A stretch of DNA of 64,000 bases from Bacteroidales bacterium UBA5515 (GTDB taxonomy: Bacteria; Bacteroidota; Bacteroidia; Bacteroidales; P3): NCBI GenBank assembly GCA_002423895.1, contig DIOL01000032.1, forward strand, positions 124,001 to 188,000, read 5' to 3'. Below, one piece after another: positions 62,593 to 64,000 of this stretch; within the stretch, counting starts at the first letter, position 1; each line of letters starts with the position of its first letter. Made by a program: the position numbers and the translations under genes. The notes beneath the pieces are model-generated. The model searched no databases. It saw only the letters and a list, made by a program, of their open reading frames with translations, and had not been told where the DNA came from.

Positions 62593-63942
62593 ATGAAAAA
62601 AATCATCTTAATCAGTCTAATCTGTTTAACTAACATATCTGTTTTTTCACAAACAAACGTATTAGACAAAGTAATTGCTGTTGTGGGTAAGAATATGATT
62701 AAACACTCCGAGCTTGAAACTTCTTTTTTACAACAAAAGCAACGTTATGGAATAGTTGATGATGCCTATGCTGAAAAATGTGATATTTTAGAAGGCCTTT
62801 TAATCAATAAGCTTATGCTTCATCAAGCACAAATAGATTCTGTAAATGTTACCCAAGAACAAGTAAATAGGGAAATGGATAATAGAATCAATTACATGAT
62901 TCGTCAAGCAGGCTCAAGAGAAGTTTTGGAGAAACAAATGAACAAATCTGTTAATGAGATTAAAGAATATTATCAGGAGCTAATAAAAGAGAATATTTTA
63001 ATAAATGAAATAAGTGGCAAATTAACTGTCGATGTTAAAGTTACTCCAAATGAAGTAACTAATTATTATAATAATATTCCAGTAGATAGTCTTCCTATTG
63101 TTCAACAAGAATACGAATTTTCGCAAATTGTTATTCTTCCAAAAATATCTGAAGAAGAAAAACAACTTATTAAAGAAAGACTAAATGGATATAGAGAAAG
63201 AATATTAAAAGGAGATAAATTCTCTACAATAGCAACTCTATATTCTGAAGATCCTGCATCTGCAAAAAAAGGTGGAGAAATAGGATTTTTCTCAAGAGGC
63301 AGTATGGTTGGAGAGTTTGAATCTGTAGCTTTTTCATTAAGAGAAGGAGAAGTTTCCCCTGTTTTTGAAACAAAATATGGATTTCATATTATTCAAATGA
63401 TTGAAAGAAGAGGAGATCTAATTAATTGTCGTCATATTCTACTTCAACCAAAAGTTTCAAATATTGAACTATACAGAACTAAAGTTACTTTGGATAGCAT
63501 AAACAATTTAATTAAAGAAAATAAGATTAGCTTTGAGGATGCAATTAAGCAATACTCAGAAGATGCATCCAGACTAACAGGAGGAGCAATTATTAATCCT
63601 TATAGTGCAAGCGCACGTTTTTCAAAAGAAAACATTAACGAAATAATGGAAAACCTTGATAAAATTGATTTCGAAAAGTATAATCAAGGAGATATTATTG
63701 GACCAAATCTTTTCAAAACTGAATTAGGTTCAGCATACAGACTAATAAAGGTTACAACAAAAATTCCTCAACATAAGATAAATTTAAAAGACGACTACGA
63801 CAAAATATATAATTCTGTCTTAGAGTCAGCAAAAACAAAAGCTATTTTGGATTGGGCAAATAGGAGAATCCCTAAAACCTATATCAGAATTGATGATGAA
63901 TACAAAGGTTGTGAATTTAAAATGAACTGGATAAAAAAATAA
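62593..63942 (+). CDS. SurA-like periplasmic chaperone/isomerase
   Basis: 449 residues. Signal peptide MKKIILISLICLTNISVFSQ, then the SurA N-domain (NVLDKVIAVVGKNMIKHSEL, ILEGLLINKLMLHQAQID). Two parvulin domains follow at about 174-275 (EFSQIVILPKISEEEKQLIK, GGEIGFFSRGSMVGEFESVA, KYGFHIIQMIERRGD) and 278-390 (NCRHILLQPKVSNIELYRTK). It guides nascent outer-membrane proteins. It follows the other parvulin gene by 10 bases, as a pair. Confidence 0.9.
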   Translation: MKKIILISLICLTNISVFSQTNVLDKVIAVVGKNMIKHSELETSFLQQKQRYGIVDDAYAEKCDILEGLLINKLMLHQAQIDSVNVTQEQVNREMDNRINYMIRQAGSREVLEKQMNKSVNEIKEYYQELIKENILINEISGKLTVDVKVTPNEVTNYYNNIPVDSLPIVQQEYEFSQIVILPKISEEEKQLIKERLNGYRERILKGDKFSTIATLYSEDPASAKKGGEIGFFSRGSMVGEFESVAFSLREGEVSPVFETKYGFHIIQMIERRGDLINCRHILLQPKVSNIELYRTKVTLDSINNLIKENKISFEDAIKQYSEDASRLTGGAIINPYSASARFSKENINEIMENLDKIDFEKYNQGDIIGPNLFKTELGSAYRLIKVTTKIPQHKINLKDDYDKIYNSVLESAKTKAILDWANRRIPKTYIRIDDEYKGCEFKMNWIKK

Positions 63943-63949
63943 TTAAACT

Positions 63950-64000
63950 ATGGAACTTGTGTCAAATGAACAATTGTCAGATGTAAAGCAATTAGATATT
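63950..64000 (+). CDS. Start of a further gene, cut by the window edge
   Basis: ATG at 63950, seven bases after the SurA-like stop, begins MELVSNEQLSDVKQLDI with no stop in 17 codons. The next gene in this cluster in other Bacteroidota is often a MoxR-type AAA ATPase, but 17 residues cannot confirm that. Confidence 0.5.
   Translation, partial: MELVSNEQLSDVKQLDI

Overview
The window is an AT-rich stretch of chromosome from a member of the Bacteroidota. Four things point there. It has a complete type IX secretion (T9SS) core operon (a porP/sprF-like gene followed by gldK, gldL, gldM, gldN) plus gldB. It has proteins with C-terminal T9SS sorting domains. Families essentially confined to the phylum are present (GSCFA, DUF4270, DUF4271, short GT5 'glycogen synthase', the deacetylase-like gene next to lptB). 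About two dozen intergenic sites match the phylum's -7 promoter element TAnnTTTG, while Shine-Dalgarno sequences are not evident. I see no rRNA, IS element, prophage, integrase, CRISPR array or resistance gene, so this is core chromosome. I cannot assign a genus.

Layout. 1-4.7 kb: a cut secreted protein, a TM2 protein, a beta-propeller protein, then cutC and a GSCFA protein on the minus strand. 5.5-18.9 kb: a long plus-strand run with purL, a secreted C1-type peptidase, coaX, an outer-membrane protein, a TPR protein, lptC, a DUF3298 lipoprotein, gldB, an LtaS-like sulfatase, a diacylglycerol-kinase-like enzyme and a SUI1 factor. 19-23.5 kb: accessory-looking small secreted proteins, one with a frameshift, and mscL. 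23.8-26.4 kb: tRNA-Leu, prs, rplY, pth, tRNA-Ala. 26.6-34.8 kb: a two-component system, maf, a MORN-type protein, DUF4270, a short glycogen synthase and pcm. 34.9-37.9 kb: a lipoprotein and a polyprenyl-phosphate sugar transferase. 38.0-44.7 kb: a HEAT protein and the T9SS operon. 44.9-49 kb: rlpA-like, kdsC, hldD, a deacetylase-like gene and lptB (LPS synthesis and export). 49.1-58.6 kb: a shortened methyltransferase-like gene, rng, a 30-residue basic protein, an HU gene, ssb, yidD, rnpA, hemD, DUF4271 and a gingipain-like C25 peptidase. 59.1-64 kb: guaB, two parvulin-type chaperone/isomerases and the start of another gene.

How the genes fit together. Much of the window builds or uses the outer envelope: LPS export (lptB, lptC) and inner-core synthesis (hldD, kdsC), periplasmic folding (SurA-like proteins), T9SS (gldK-N, porP, gldB) and candidate T9SS cargo (the C25 peptidase and the 18.97-kb gene). 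purL, prs and guaB cover purine nucleotide synthesis.

The most unusual signal is not a gene. Seven short arrays with a 21, 22 or 23 bp period occur at six intergenic sites, with different unit sequences. The best has seven copies of the near-palindrome TCATG(G/C)CATGA, exactly 22 bp apart. A second copy of that element lies inverted about 16 kb away, has lost one unit, and keeps its cores while its flanks have diverged. Where promoters can be recognised, the arrays lie outside the predicted transcription units, which suggests a role as DNA (phased protein-binding sites) rather than RNA.
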